NCBI GenBank assembly: GCA_905116865.2
Contig: CAJHNH020008569.1
Span: 57,501-121,500 of the forward strand
Direction of reading: 5' to 3'
DNA: 64,000 nt
From: Candidula unifasciata
Taxonomy: Eukaryota > Mollusca > Gastropoda > Stylommatophora > Geomitridae
The translations under genes were made by a program, and so were the position numbers. Shown here in pieces: positions 45,469 through 55,517 of this stretch (positions are counted from its first letter, which is position 1; every line of letters begins with the position of its first letter). Under the pieces are notes generated by a model, which was not told where the DNA came from, did not search any database, and saw only the letters and a program-made list of their open reading frames with translations.

Positions 45469-45985
45469 AAATTTGTTTATGTAAATTTACATCATACTGT
45501 GGCAGATATGCCATTTATGTAGTTGTTTGAGGCTCATGTGGTCTCGGGTATTGTGAAACTTCCACTTGGTTAGCTTCACTGCAGATGTTGCTACAGGCCT
45601 CATAATGTGTTTGCCATTCAAGCAATTCTATTACTTGACTGGGTGCTTTATTAATATCCTACCACAAACGGAAAATTCACAGGTCACAGGACAGTTTAAT
45701 TTTTAAGTGAGTGGTATGTGGCTGCACTCTCTCGTGGGACGTAGGAGGGTTGGGGTTAAGGCCAGTTCTAGATGTTTTGGGGTTGTTAAAAGCCTCAGAA
45801 AGCCGGGAAACCCAGTCTTACCACCCTCTAAAATGTTGGACTGTCCTGGGATGTCATCTGGGGTAGGATGTTAATAAAGAACCCTTGAATGTCCTTTCAT
45901 TAAATGTAGCCTGGCACACAGTTCCTGTGTTGTGTTCTCATTTTGTGTGAATTATGTTGTCTTGAGAACCTACAGTGAGAAGGAG
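45469..45985. other. Intergenic sequence, unassigned
   Basis: No feature recognised. Confidence 0.3.
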
Positions 45986-45989
45986 AAAA

Positions 45990-46260
45990 TTAGAGTACAT
46001 CGTGAAGTAGGAGAGATGGAGGGAAGGAGAGGCGTAGGGAGACCGAGAAAAAAAGTTGCTGGACATTTTGACATCATGGAGGATCATCTGTGTCAAAGTT
46101 GATTGAAAGTACACAAGACAAAAGGTTGTGGATAGACATGACTACCAGCACCACACGGCATTGACTTTAAGAAGATGAGTACTAACAGCACAGTACACCA
46201 TAAGTGCTCCATCCACATCTTCAGCAACCAGTGCAGAGTATCAGTGTGAATTTGGTTTGA
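45990..46260 (+). mobile_element. LINE C-terminal fragments
   Basis: 45990-46170 reads EGRRGVGRPRKKVAG and a tail like 25790-26050; 46175-46250 is a minus RNase H-LINE tail. Confidence 0.65.
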
Positions 46261-46469
46261 TTTTATGTCCGCTTTACTGTTACTCTGATGAGCTACAATT
46301 GGGTAGTACGCTAGACACTTACCAGTGGGTCTTAAGTTCGTGCGGTCGAATCGAAACAGCTGGACTTTTTTTTTCTTAAAACAAAAATGGTCTTGTCTTT
46401 GAAGTTGAGCTAGCCATAAATGGTAAAGTCCTGGAAAGTAAAAGCGCCCTGTCTGATGTTTGCCACATC

Positions 46470-48795
46470 ATGTCCTCCAATGATACATGTCCTCCAGTGA
46501 TGCATGTCCTCCAGTGATGCATGTCCTCCAATGATGCATGTCCTCCAGTGATGCATGTCCTCCAATGATGCATGTCCTCTAGTGATGCATGTCCTCCAGT
46601 GATGCATGTCCTCCAGTGATACATGTCCTCCAATAATGCATGTCCTCCAGTGATGCATGTCCTCCAATAATGCCTGTCCTCCAATGATGCATGTCCTCCA
46701 ATGATGCATGTCCTCCAATGATGCATGTCCTCCAATGATGCATGTCCTCCAATGATGCATGTCCTCCAGTGATGCATGTCCTCCAGTGATGCATGTCCTC
46801 CACTGATGCATGTCCTCCAATGATGCCTGTCCTCCAATAATGCCTGTCCTCCAATGATGCCTGTCCTCCAATGATGCCTGTCCTCCAATGATGCCTGTCC
46901 TCCAATGATGCATGTCCTCCAGTGATGCATGTCCTCCAGTGATGCATGTCCTCCAATGATGCATGTCCTCCAATAATGCATGTCCTCCAATGATGCATGT
47001 CCTCCAATGATGCATGTCCTCCAATGATGCATGTCCTCCAGTGATGCATGTCCTCCAGTGATGCATGTCCTCCAGTGATGCCTGTCCTCCAATGATGCCT
47101 GTCCTCCAATAATGCATGTCCTCCAATGATGCATGTCCTCCAATAATGCATGTCCTCCAATGATGCATGTCCTCCAGTGATGCCTGTCCTCCAATGATGC
47201 CTGTCCTCCAATGATGCCTGTCCTCCAATGATGCATGTCCTCCAGTGATGCATGTCCTCTAGTGATGCATGTCCCCCAATGATGCATGTCCTCCAATAAT
47301 GCATCCCCTCCAATGATGCATGTCCTCCAATGATGCATGTCCTCCAATGATGCATGTCCTCCAGTGATGCATGTCCTCCAGTGATGCATGTCCTCCAGTG
47401 ATGCATGTCCTCCAATGATGCCTGTCCTCCAATGATGCATGTCCTCCAATGATGCATGTCCTCCAATAATGCATGTCCTCCAATGATGCATGTCCTCCAA
47501 TGATGCATGTCCTCCAGTGATGCATGTCCTCCAGTGATGCATGTCCTCCAGTGATGCCTGTCCTCCAATGATGCCTGTCCTCCAATAATGCATGTCCTCC
47601 AATGATGCATGTCCTCCAATAATGCATGTCCTCCAATGATGCATGTCCTCCAGTGATGCCTGTCCTCCAATGATGCCTGTCCTCCAATGATGCCTGTCCT
47701 CCAATGATGCATGTCCTCCAGTGATGCATGTCCTCTAGTGATGCATGTCCCCCAATGATGCATGTCCTCCAATAATGCATCCCCTCCAATGATGCATGTC
47801 CTCCAATGATGCATGTCCTCCAATGATGCATGTCCTCCAGTGATGCATGTCCTCCAGTGATGCATGTCCTCCAGTGATGCATGTCCTCCAATGATGCCTG
47901 TCCTCCAATGATGCATGTCCTCCAATGATGCATGTCCTCCAATAATGCATGTCCTCCAATGATGCATGTCCTCCAATGATGCATGTCCTCCAATGATGCA
48001 TGTCCTCCAATGATGCATGTCCTCCAATGATGCATGTCCTCCAATGATGCATGTCCTCCAGTGATACATGTCCTCCAGTGATGCATGTCCTCCAATGATG
48101 CATGTCCTCCAATGATGCATGTCCTCCAATAATGCATGTCCTCCAATGATGCATGTCCTCCAATGATGCATGTCCTCCAGTGATACATGTCCTCCAGTGA
48201 TGCATGTCCTCCAGTGATGCCTGTCCTCCAATGATGCATGTCCTCCAATGATGCATGTCCTCCAGTGATGCATGTCCTCCAATGATGCATGTCCTCCAGT
48301 GATACATGTCCTCCAGTGATGCATGTCCTCCAGTGACGCATGTCCTCCAATGATGCATGTCCTCCAATAATGCGTGTCCTCCAATAATGCGTGTCCTCCA
48401 ATGATGCATGTCCTCCAGTGATGCGTGTCCTCCAGTGATGCGTGTCCTCCAATAATGCATGTCCTCCAGTGATACATGTCCTCCAATGATGCATGTCCTC
48501 CAATGATGCATGTCCTCCAGTGATACATGTCCTCCAATGATGCATGTCCTCCAGTGATGCATGTCCTCCAGTGATGCATGTCCTCCAGTGATGCATGTCC
48601 TCCAGTGATACATGTCCTCCAGTCATGCATGTCCTCCAGTCATGCATGTCCTCCAGTGATGCATGTCCTCCAATAATTCATGTCCTCCAATAATGCATGT
48701 CCTCCAATGATGCCTGTCCTCCAATAATGCATGTCCTCCAAAAATGCATGTCCTCCAGTGATGCATGTCCTCCAGTGATGCATGTCATCCAGTGA
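46470..48795. repeat. 17-bp satellite, about 137 units, with a 476-bp higher-order repeat
   Basis: The unit is ATGATGCATGTCCTCCA with A/G, C/A and TAA variants. Because 17 x 3 = 51, the minus strand reads a 17-residue period (MHHWRTCIIGGHASLED) and stays open for up to 683 codons. That is a property of the unit, not evidence for a protein. Rare variants (CATCCCCTCC, GTCCCCCAAT) recur 476 bp apart at 47301 and 47777, which is 28 units. Confidence 0.97.
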
Positions 48796-49290
48796 TCTAC
48801 ACAGCCTGGTTTCTACCAGGATGTTAACTGGCCAGACCTGAGACCTCCCTATTGCATGGACACCAGCATCTTTATCAATCAACCAGTCTTTTACAGAACA
48901 TCACTCTCTTGTCCTGGCACACCTGAAAGTCTCTCCCTACCCAATTCTCCAGCCCTATGTGCTTTCATAGCCAGTGCATCTTCAGGGTCTTGTATCCACA
49001 TCCACTGAGGTCTACCTCTGCCTCATTATCTGGAACCTGCAGCCTCCATAACTGTTTCCTCCAAGCCACCATGATGTTTAACATGGAAAAAATTGCTCAG
49101 CTCTCAGGACAGGATGCAGTTTTTATGACACCAGCACAGTGTGCGAAAAACAAATACCCATTTGGAAACATTAAAGTTCCCTTACATAACCCACTTTAAG
49201 AATTAACGGATGGATATAAACAAATGATTGAACAGCTGAAGTTAGTTGGTAAACTGGTGCAGGGAAATTGGTATTAAAAAGGGTTAATGG
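48796..49290. other. Intergenic sequence with a local duplication
   Basis: 49207-49272 (AAGTTAGTTGGTAAACTGGTG, CAGGGAAATTGGTAT) recurs at 49740-49810. No gene recognised. Confidence 0.5.
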
Positions 49291-49294
49291 ATAT

Positions 49295-49615
49295 CATCAT
49301 CATGTGCGCTGCCAACTGGTGTAGGCGCTCATGCATCTCTACAGATCATGATCCCTGGAACAGCTCACTTGATGATATCCCTCCATGCCATTGTTTCAGC
49401 CAATCCAGCATCATCTCTCTTAGTCTGCCTCTACCCCTTTTTCCACTGATCTTTCCAGTTGTCACAATGTTCTCCAATTTCTCTCTTCTCATTATGTGGC
49501 TAAAGAACAGTGTTTGTCTCTTTTTTATTGTTGTATATAAAGATCTACTTTCATTAGCTTCTTTCAAGCAATCGTTAGTTACTCTTAATGGATACAAAAA
49601 CATGAATTTTGTGTG
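49295..49615 (-). mobile_element. LINE reverse-transcriptase 3' fragment (family 1)
   Basis: The minus strand reads RVTNDCLKEANESRSLYTTI, FFSHIMRREKLENIVTTGKI, SGKRGRGRLREMMLDWLKQW and HGGISSSELFQ. Open for 85 codons; the clearest copy of family 1. Confidence 0.88.
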
Positions 49616-49909
49616 TATGTGTGGGAGCCACCCATTGTTACATCAACCAGAACAAAATAGGAGTTGTTAGTCTAAAAACACTTGGAAACACACTCAGGAG
49701 GAGATCGGAGCAGCTATGGTCTTGTGCAATGAAGATGATCTCAGAAATGAACAAATAAATGATTCAACAACGGAAGTTAGTTGGGAAACTGGTGCAGGGA
49801 AATTGGTATGGGACCTGGTGGCTGTCTGACCAATCGTACACATATGGAAACAACTTACTGCAAAAGATTGGCTACCTGTTAATAAGGCTTTGAACAAGTG
49901 ACCTCAGCA

Positions 49910-50365
49910 ATCTTTTGTGCTTCTTTCTGTAGTCCACACTCATCATTGTGCTGCTTGTTTTCGAGTAAGGGCCTGCTGATTGTGCCAGTATGCTGTGATG
50001 TTCTGGAGTCTTAAGGTATCAGTGACTCATTCAATCTTCTTATTCATCCCCTACTTATTGGTGTTTCTACTTTCATGTTGTCGGAATTTGTTGTTGGCAT
50101 CATAAGATTCATTCTTAGTAAATGGCCAAACCATTTCAGTCTTTGTTTTTAATGAATTTTATTATAGGTGTTGTTCCAATATTTCTTGTAATTTATTCGT
50201 TTCTCACATGATCTATTTCGTCTTGTTCACAGCCTTTCTCAAACATCTCATTTTGCAGATGGTTAGTTTTCTTTCGTGTTCTTTGGTCAGTGTCCAAGTC
50301 TGACACTGATAGCACAAGGCTGGTATGAGAAAAGCATTTGTAATGTGTCTCTATGTTTATATTGA
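49910..50365 (-). mobile_element. LINE reverse-transcriptase 3' fragment (family 2)
   Basis: The minus strand reads YQCQTWTLTKEHERKLTICK, MRCLRKAVN, and later a KWFGHLL-type motif. Decayed. Confidence 0.75.
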
Positions 50366-50379
50366 TATACCAAGGTGTC

Positions 50380-50700
50380 TCAACTAGGGCTGTACCGAAT
50401 ATTCGCTTCGGGGCCGAATAGTTGACCTAATAACTATTCGGTATTCGGCCAAATAGTTGCGGTCAGGCCGAATACGAATAGTGGTTACCTTACACCCGTT
50501 TCTGGACTGGTGGAAAATGAACATATCAAGATTTCCCACCTTGGTTCATACTGTCAAGCGTTACTTTGTGTACCACCTACAAGCGTACCAATTCAACGTC
50601 TGTTTAGTACAGATGGAAATACCTTCATTGAGAAAAGAAGTTGCCTTAATGCTGACAACATGGAACGATTTTTTTTTTTTTTTAAAGCTAATGCTTTCTT
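50380..50700 (+). mobile_element. hAT transposon remnant: terminal repeat and dimerisation domain
   Basis: 50386-50465 is an end sequence rich in CCGAATATTCG and GGCCAAATAGTTGCGG words. Two overlapping frames then read FLDWWKMNISRFPTLVHTVK and VPPTSVPIQRLFSTDGNTFI with EKRSCLNADNMERF. Together they are the hAT C-terminal dimerisation motif (W-W, FP-L---A-----P-TS---ER-FS--G, L----N). A frameshift separates the halves. The rest of the transposase is absent. Confidence 0.85.
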
Positions 50701-50709
50701 GCTTGCTAC

Positions 50710-51122
50710 ATACATCCAGTTTTAACATATGGCTGTGAGTCTTGGACAATAGGTAGGCAGGCCAAACAATTTCTAGAGGCCTCATAGAAGTGGTTTTATC
50801 GAACAATGCCTAAAATACCTTGGACAGCCAGAAAAAAGCAACCAAGAGGTTTTGAAAAAGGCGGGAGGCCGAAGACAACTGCTCACAGACATCAGAAGGA
50901 GACAGTCATCATTTTTCGACCATGTTATGAGATTAGGGAAAATGGAACATGTGGTGACCACTGGAAAGATCTGTGGAAGGAGGGATAGAGGAAGACAACG
51001 AGAGAAGATTCTTGACAGTCTTGTTGCATGGCATGGAGGTGTGTCAGCACACAAACTAATACATGCTGTCGCAGATTGTGACAAGGCATAATCGCCCATG
51101 CCAGTCGGCAAAGCACCTGATG
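50710..51122 (+). mobile_element. LINE fragment (family 1) inserted in the hAT remnant
   Basis: Reads TYGCESWTIGRQAKQFLEAS, PWTARKKQPRGFEK, then SSFFDHVMRLGKMEHVVTTG and GRRDRGRQREKILDS, with a (GAT)n 3' end at 51117-51134. hAT end sequence lies on both sides. Confidence 0.85.
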
Positions 51123-51124
51123 AT

Positions 51125-51190
51125 GATGATGATTCAATATTCGTATTTGGCCAAATAGTTGGTCAAGCTATTCGTATTCGGCCTAGTCTG
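51125..51190 (+). mobile_element. hAT remnant, other end
   Basis: ATATTCGTATTTGGCCAAATA and TATTCGTATTCGGCCTA mirror the words of the left end (50386-50490). Confidence 0.7.
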
Positions 51191-51194
51191 AACA

Positions 51195-51585
51195 CTGAAT
51201 TCATTTGATACGTGGCACTGTTTGCTTGTTGGACAAATGAGCTACCTCTGCTCACACAGTTCACTTTGAGAATGATATTCAAAGAAAATAAACTGCACAT
51301 TAAAATACAAAATAAAAAACTTAAACTCACAAAACAATGAAAACTGGAATGACCAGATTTAATAAGATTCAACATGTAAATATAAAAACATACCAAGGTC
51401 GAATCTCAGTAAAGAACTAAATTTCTCACAATTTTATTAAATATAAAATACTTGAAACCAATATATTTCTGTAAACTTTGGTGCCTAAGTCAAGTTTTCA
51501 AGCCCCAAAAAGACTCTTTAAAAACTAGGGGTTTGACATATGTGATGTATATGTTATGTAATCACAATCGACTTTTTTGCACATT
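51195..51585. other. AT-rich intergenic sequence
   Basis: No feature recognised. Confidence 0.3.
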
Positions 51586-51589
51586 GGGC

Positions 51590-51800
51590 ATCCTCATGCG
51601 TGCTCAGTCCTCCGATGCAGCAGCCACTCCAAAGTACCTCTAATGATTGTTCCCATGAGGAGTTGGATATATATAGTATCTCCTGTCTTCACCTCTAAGA
51701 TGGCATAGTGGTGCTTCACCAAGTTTAACCTCTCGGTCACGAAGTCGTGTTAGCGTCAGAGATTCGCCATTATCTCCCAAACTAATCCGTATGGCGTTGA
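51590..51800 (-). mobile_element. LINE tail after RNase H (family 5)
   Basis: The minus strand reads LGDNGESLTLTRLRDREVKL and GEAPLCHLRGEDRRYYIYPT, matching 26594-26896. Confidence 0.82.
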
Positions 51801-52215
51801 TGTGATGTATATTCAATGCATTAGGCAGGTATAGGCACAACTCAGAATTTTGAACTAAAAATTTCGAGGTTTGACCTGTACGCCACAATTTACGATACTT
51901 ACAAGCTTTAAATAAATGAATAAATATAATTCCTGATTTGTATAATTAAAATATGCAAAACTGCCACCCAGATTAAATGTATCAAATCATGCAGAGTCAT
52001 ATTTAGGTTATGTGCAACATGTTCAGGTGCACAGTGTGGCTTCATTTTAGGGAGCAGCAAAATATAACTATAGTATGTTTACACATTGGTGCCGGTGTTG
52101 AAACAATTATATCTCAGCTGTAGTGGAATATGAATAGATAAAATTATATATTAATATCTACTTAATTTTCAATGTTATGTCAGCAAATCCCTAATTTTGA
52201 CTAAAGTCTTTATCA
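51801..52215. other. AT-rich intergenic sequence
   Basis: No feature recognised. Confidence 0.3.
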
Positions 52216-52219
52216 ACAT

Positions 52220-52450
52220 AATATCTCCCTACTGGTGCCATAGACTTTTAAGGCTGTCCAATCTTTGCATTGCTATGGCCATCCTTTTAATTTCTGTCGA
52301 ACAGTCTCCATTGTTGTTTATTATAGAGCCAAGATATTCAAAGTTTGTGACATTTTCAATTTCTTCATTATTTATTGTTATTTTTGGATGACAGCCAGTT
52401 TTATGTGTGGATATTACTTTCATTTTCTTTAAATTCAAGAACAGATTTAT
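52220..52450 (-). mobile_element. LINE fragment (family 6)
   Basis: The minus strand reads [20 protein letters not shown] and [20 protein letters not shown], nearly the sequence of 30590-30740. Confidence 0.9.
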
Positions 52451-52574
52451 ATACCGTCACCATTATTAAAACATCCAAGCATAACTATGAGTGCAAAGAG
52501 ACAGATTATAAACAGCATATTCATTTCAACATTGAGCTACCAGTGCCAAACATAGACACTATCTAAAGCCCATA

Positions 52575-52950
52575 TTAACAAAATCACCACCTGCGAGATA
52601 AGATGCCTGAGAAAAGCAGCCAACCTAACCATCCGAGATCGAGTGAATAATGAAACTATCAGACAAATTGTGGGAACGACACATTGTACTATATTCATCA
52701 AGAAACAGCAGATAAAGTGGTTTGGCCATCTCTTAGAATGCAGCAAGATCAAATACCATTACAAGCACTACATCTCAGATGATCAACTACAAGAGCAAGA
52801 GGACGGCCGCAAAAAAATTGGATCGACAACATTGAAGACACTATGCCTTCATGGCATGACAATTGCCAGTGGCATCCAGCGTAACCTGGATCGCAAACTA
52901 TTCCTCCCCGCGACGCATAACAGCAGAAGTGGTTTATGATGATGATGAAA
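52575..52950 (+). mobile_element. LINE reverse-transcriptase 3' fragment (family 2)
   Basis: Reads EIRCLRKAANLTIRDRVNNE, TIRQIVGTTHCTIFIKKQQI, KWFGHLLECSKIKYHYKHYI and GMTIASGIQRNLDRKLFLPA, ending in (GAT)n. 60460-60685 is a close relative. Confidence 0.88.
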
Positions 52951-52971
52951 AAGGCATTTTTTTAAAATGTG

Positions 52972-53125
52972 TACACATTTGCGTCCGATTTTACTACCCA
53001 GAGACCAGGGGAAATTACTAGAAGTCCACGTGAAAAATCCTAGCCTTCATCTGGGCTTGAACCCAGGGCCTCCAGCACTCAAGGCGGACACCATACCTTG
53101 AGACCACACAGCCCCTTAGTTATCT
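52972..53125 (-). repeat. tRNA-derived SINE, family B, 5' part
   Basis: Minus B box GGTTCAAGCCC at 53053-53063 and a head like that at 19795. Confidence 0.82.
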
Positions 53126-53835
53126 ATCTCTATCTTTTGCACATTCACGCACGCAAACATGTGTTAACAGTCATGTCTTGAAGCCAGTGGTGGACATTTC
53201 CAACACCTGTTGTAATGAATATTTCATTGTTACTTTTCAGCTTCTCCAAAACAGCATTAGACCATGTGTCGTCTATTGTAACCAATTTAATGGTTTTTTT
53301 TGTTTAAAGTACATTTTTAAATGGCATCATGTACTTGGGCTTTTCAAATCTGTTCTGCAAACAAATTGTAGTGAGACTTTACAAACACCCTGTCATAACA
53401 AATGGAAAATAAGGGGTTAACATGACAGAAGAATGGGATAGGAAAAGTAGAGAAATGCGAAACCTATGTAGTATGTTGTCCATTGAGTTTTCAAATCACA
53501 GTTTATGTTGTATTCAGTTGTTCAAGATTGGTTGGGTTGTGCAACTAAAGCTTTTTACTGGATGAGATGGTCAGTTCTCTGCCAACCGCCCACCCGATTA
53601 CCTCTTAAAGCTTTTGCCCCGGGAAACACTAAAACTAAAAAAAATTTAAAAAAAACAAAAAGGTCATCACCTGTTAGAATTTTATTAATAAATTCTTAAA
53701 AACAATAATTTTTCACAGGTCAATAATAAATTCATTAAAAAAAATGTGTAATTATCTAAATTTTAAAATTAATTTTTTGAACTTTAAAGAAGTACGAAAG
53801 ATGTAATCAGTAAACATTAAAAGAGTGAATAATGG
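53126..53835. other. AT-rich intergenic sequence
   Basis: No gene or clear repeat recognised. Confidence 0.3.
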
Positions 53836-53837
53836 CG

Positions 53838-54030
53838 AGTCCTGGCCAAATTTGGAGTTTAAAATCTACCCAAAGTACATCAGGATCCTCCCCAGTGCTA
53901 CGGAGCTTGCACACTGTGCTGAGATTCTTTGGACTCAGACTTGTGTTTGAAGCAGAACGGAGCACTTATGGATTACTACCCTTGTGCCGTGATGTTGATC
54001 CGTTGTCTAAACCTAAACCCAGAGTGAACG
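53838..54030 (+). repeat. tRNA-derived SINE, family B, 3' part
   Basis: GGCCAAATTTGGAGTTTAAA, CTACCCAAAGTACATCAGGA and AACGGAGCACTTATGGATTA, GTGCCGTGATGTTGATCCG. Confidence 0.85.
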
Positions 54031-54618
54031 ATTAAATGGAATACATTCCCCAGGCGCCTAAAAAACACACATGTATTTGGTTACCCATGCAGTGTCCCTA
54101 TGAACTCTATCTATGAGGCTTATGAGAAAATCTGGCACATCGACTTTGAAACAAACAAAAACATTTTGCTCAAAGGAAAAACCCATAAATGCTACTGTTA
54201 GTTAATGTAATCATATCTAGACCTCCTAAATGTTTGTGCAGGCAAAACACAGCCGATAGCATTAACTCTTTGAGTCCCAAAGAACGCTTTGTATGTTCAT
54301 AGGTTACTACATAAAAGCTCAATGAAAGCATAATGCACCGATTTTACATCTCTCTTGACTACCCCTTGGGCCTGTGATGCTAAACCCTCTGGGACTCAAG
54401 CTATGTGTCTCATAAACAAGTCAGAAAAGTGAAATTTAAAATTTATGGGGAACTGAACCCAACCAGAAGTGTCGATTTTTCAGGATCTCAGGGTAAAAGG
54501 GTTAATAGATGCATGGTCAGTTTCCTTAAAGGTCCTGGAACCACAGGGGGGGGGGGGGGGGGGGGGGTGGTGGGGGGGGGGGGGGGGGGTGACTGTGACT
54601 GTGAGGCTTCATCTTGTA
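54031..54618. other. Sequence downstream of the TTC12-like gene, with poly(G)
   Basis: Two G runs (54546-54567 and 54572-54589) lie within 75 bp of the TTC12-like stop codon. A clear minus-strand AATAAA was not seen close by. Confidence 0.5.
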
Positions 54619-54688
54619 CTATTTAACATGTTTCATACACCCATGTAGAATCTCAATGCCGTGTAGTTCTCGTAGTCTGTCCAAGTGT
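54619..54688 (-). CDS. TTC12-like exon D, C-terminus and stop
   Basis: Minus-strand acceptor TCTTTCCTCCAG, 70 nt. One base completes the Arg codon from exon C, then HLDRLRELHGIEILHGCMKH, VK and a TAG stop. It was found by searching for the RELHG-EIL ending expected for TTC12; phase and position both fit, which makes a chance match unlikely. It is too short to stand out as an open frame on its own. Confidence 0.85.
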
Positions 54689-55420
54689 CTGGAGGAAAGA
54701 GATAATAAATATCAGCAAGCAGAATTCTTTGCAAACACTTACAAGCTCTTAGCTCTCTCTCTCGCTCTCTCTCTGTCTCTCCCTATCTCTCTCACACTAC
54801 ATACACACATACACATGCACACACGCTCATACATATACATACGCACACACATATATATATATATCAGCATCATCATTATTAAGTGTCTTGCCAGCTGGCG
54901 TAGGTGGCAAGCATTCATGCATCAACACAGATCTCAGTCTTTAGTGTTCTGGATCAATTCTACTGTTGATATTCCTCCATGCCACTGTCTTAAGCCATCC
55001 ACCATCATTTCTCTTGGTCTGCCTCTGCTTCTTCTACCAGTGATTTTCCAGTTATCACGATATTTTCCAGTGCTCATTTTCTCGTTTCATGACCAAAGAA
55101 CATTGTCTAGTTCTCATTGCTGTATATAATATTCTACTTTCATTAGCCATTTCCAGGCAATCGTTGTTAGTTATTCTGGCAGTCCAAGGTATTGGCAACA
55201 TTTGTCTCAGTAAACACATCTTATTATTTTGTTTGCTCCTATTCCAACAAAGAGAGAGAGAGAAAGAGGGAGAGACAGACAGACAGACACATGCACACAC
55301 ACACACTCACATAGACAGACAAACAGTCAGGCACGCACACACGCCCGGCTGCCCACCCGCATGCACATACATATACACATGCATTCACGCACACACACGT
55401 TACACACACACACACAACAT

Positions 55421-55517
<97 letters not shown>

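Noticed and set aside
46376..48647. Very long minus-strand open frames (up to 683 codons)
   Set aside because: They follow from a stop-free 17-bp unit read in three phases; there is no start context, splice structure or non-repetitive domain.
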